From CAMAVK01 sp964362485 (GTDB taxonomy: Archaea; Nanobdellota; Nanobdellia; Woesearchaeales; GW2011-AR9): a stretch of 14,202 nucleotides of DNA. The translations under genes and the position numbers were made by a program. Shown here piece after piece: positions 13,783-14,202 of this stretch. Under the pieces are notes generated by a model, which worked only from the letters and a program-made list of their open reading frames with translations, was not told the DNA's origin and ran no database searches. Position 1 is the first letter of the stretch. Every line of letters begins with the position of its first letter. The stretch is taken from NCBI GenBank assembly GCA_964362485.1, contig CAYIEX010000040.1, forward strand, positions 1 to 14,202. The letters run 5' to 3'.

Positions 13783-14202
13783 ATGTTCTAATTCTTGTAA
13801 GCCCCGGGCTTGAAAATATCGGTAAAACTGAAATTCAAGAGTATGAAGGCAAGCAGAATAAAAACAATACTTTTGCCCTAAGCCCAGAACAGTTGAGCCA
13901 GTATTGTAAACACGCCCAAACGCCACGACGCATAATTGTAGTCGTAAGTGAAGCTGCATCAATAACAGAGCTAAATGTGGATAAAGTGCCGTGGAGCAAC
14001 TTCCTTCCAACCCCATGTGTCCTTAAATTAGTAGTAGAAAATGTCAAAGGGCAGGACAATCGAAGCACGCTGAGCCGCGAACTTCTCCCTCTTCTTCTTC
14101 CCGCACTTGAGAAAGCAGGCCTTAAAGCAACCCTGGAAATGAAAAAGACAGATAGTACCTTAATTCTAGCAAAAGAAGAGCATGGTTATGTACTTGGCCT
14201 CG
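13779..14202 (+). CDS. Partial THUMP-domain tRNA methyltransferase
   Basis: The frame starts at ATG 13779, overlapping the gyrA TGA by four bases (ATGA), and stays open to the window edge (141 codons). The N-terminus MNVLILVSPGLENIGKTEI resembles the start of archaeal Trm11/TrmG10-type enzymes. Residues from about 78 onward form a THUMP RNA-binding domain, with VLKLVVENVKG, a helix SRELLPLLLPALEKAG and TDSTLILAKEEHGYVLGL. The likely product is a tRNA (guanine-10 N2) methyltransferase. The catalytic Rossmann domain with its (D/N)PPY motif would be beyond the window, so a related THUMP enzyme such as Trm14 cannot be excluded. Coupled translation with gyrA is likely. Confidence 0.75.
   Translation, partial: MNVLILVSPGLENIGKTEIQEYEGKQNKNNTFALSPEQLSQYCKHAQTPRRIIVVVSEAASITELNVDKVPWSNFLPTPCVLKLVVENVKGQDNRSTLSRELLPLLLPALEKAGLKATLEMKKTDSTLILAKEEHGYVLGL

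Noticed and set aside
1..14202. Search for CRISPR arrays, insertion sequences and rRNA
   Set aside because: No regularly spaced repeats, transposase motifs or rRNA-like sequence were seen. The intein is the only mobile element.

Overview
The window looks like a piece of an archaeal chromosome, most likely from a DPANN-type lineage (Woesearchaeota-like). This is inferred from gene content and not from a search. The archaeal markers are a sliding clamp of the PCNA type, an archaeal RNase J, a tRNA-Leu(CAA) split by an intron in the anticodon loop, TATA-type promoters, and the start of a THUMP-domain tRNA methyltransferase. The sequence is AT-rich and densely packed. Most first genes have a TATA-like box about 25-28 bases before the start codon, which implies leaderless mRNAs. 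At least two internal operon genes carry Shine-Dalgarno motifs instead.

Left part (1-3625), all on the minus strand: the beginning of an unidentified gene that runs off the left edge, PCNA, RNase J and a CorA-type Mg2+ transporter, each with its own promoter. The 273-base gap between RNase J and CorA carries two stem-loops that no gene explains.

Middle (3626-5787): the intron-containing tRNA-Leu(CAA), whose 5' leader holds a second copy of the tRNA 5' end; a small membrane-anchored protein with one EF-hand-like loop; and a tightly packed minus-strand operon of three coiled-coil proteins of unknown function.

Right part (5787-14202): a large secreted, membrane-anchored protein with two lamin-tail-like domains; a two-gene operon of an unknown coiled-coil/winged-helix protein followed by an ScpB-like protein; a convergent nucleotidyltransferase; and DNA gyrase subunit A, interrupted exactly after its catalytic tyrosine by a 432-residue intein with LAGLIDADG endonuclease motifs. 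The tRNA methyltransferase start overlaps the gyrA stop by four bases and runs off the right edge.

Several genes concern chromosome replication, topology and segregation (PCNA, ScpB-like protein, GyrA) or RNA processing and modification (RNase J, tRNA-Leu, THUMP methyltransferase). The points most worth a second look are the active-site intein, the duplicated tRNA 5' end in the tRNA leader, the unknown protein standing where ScpA would be, and the three-gene coiled-coil operon.
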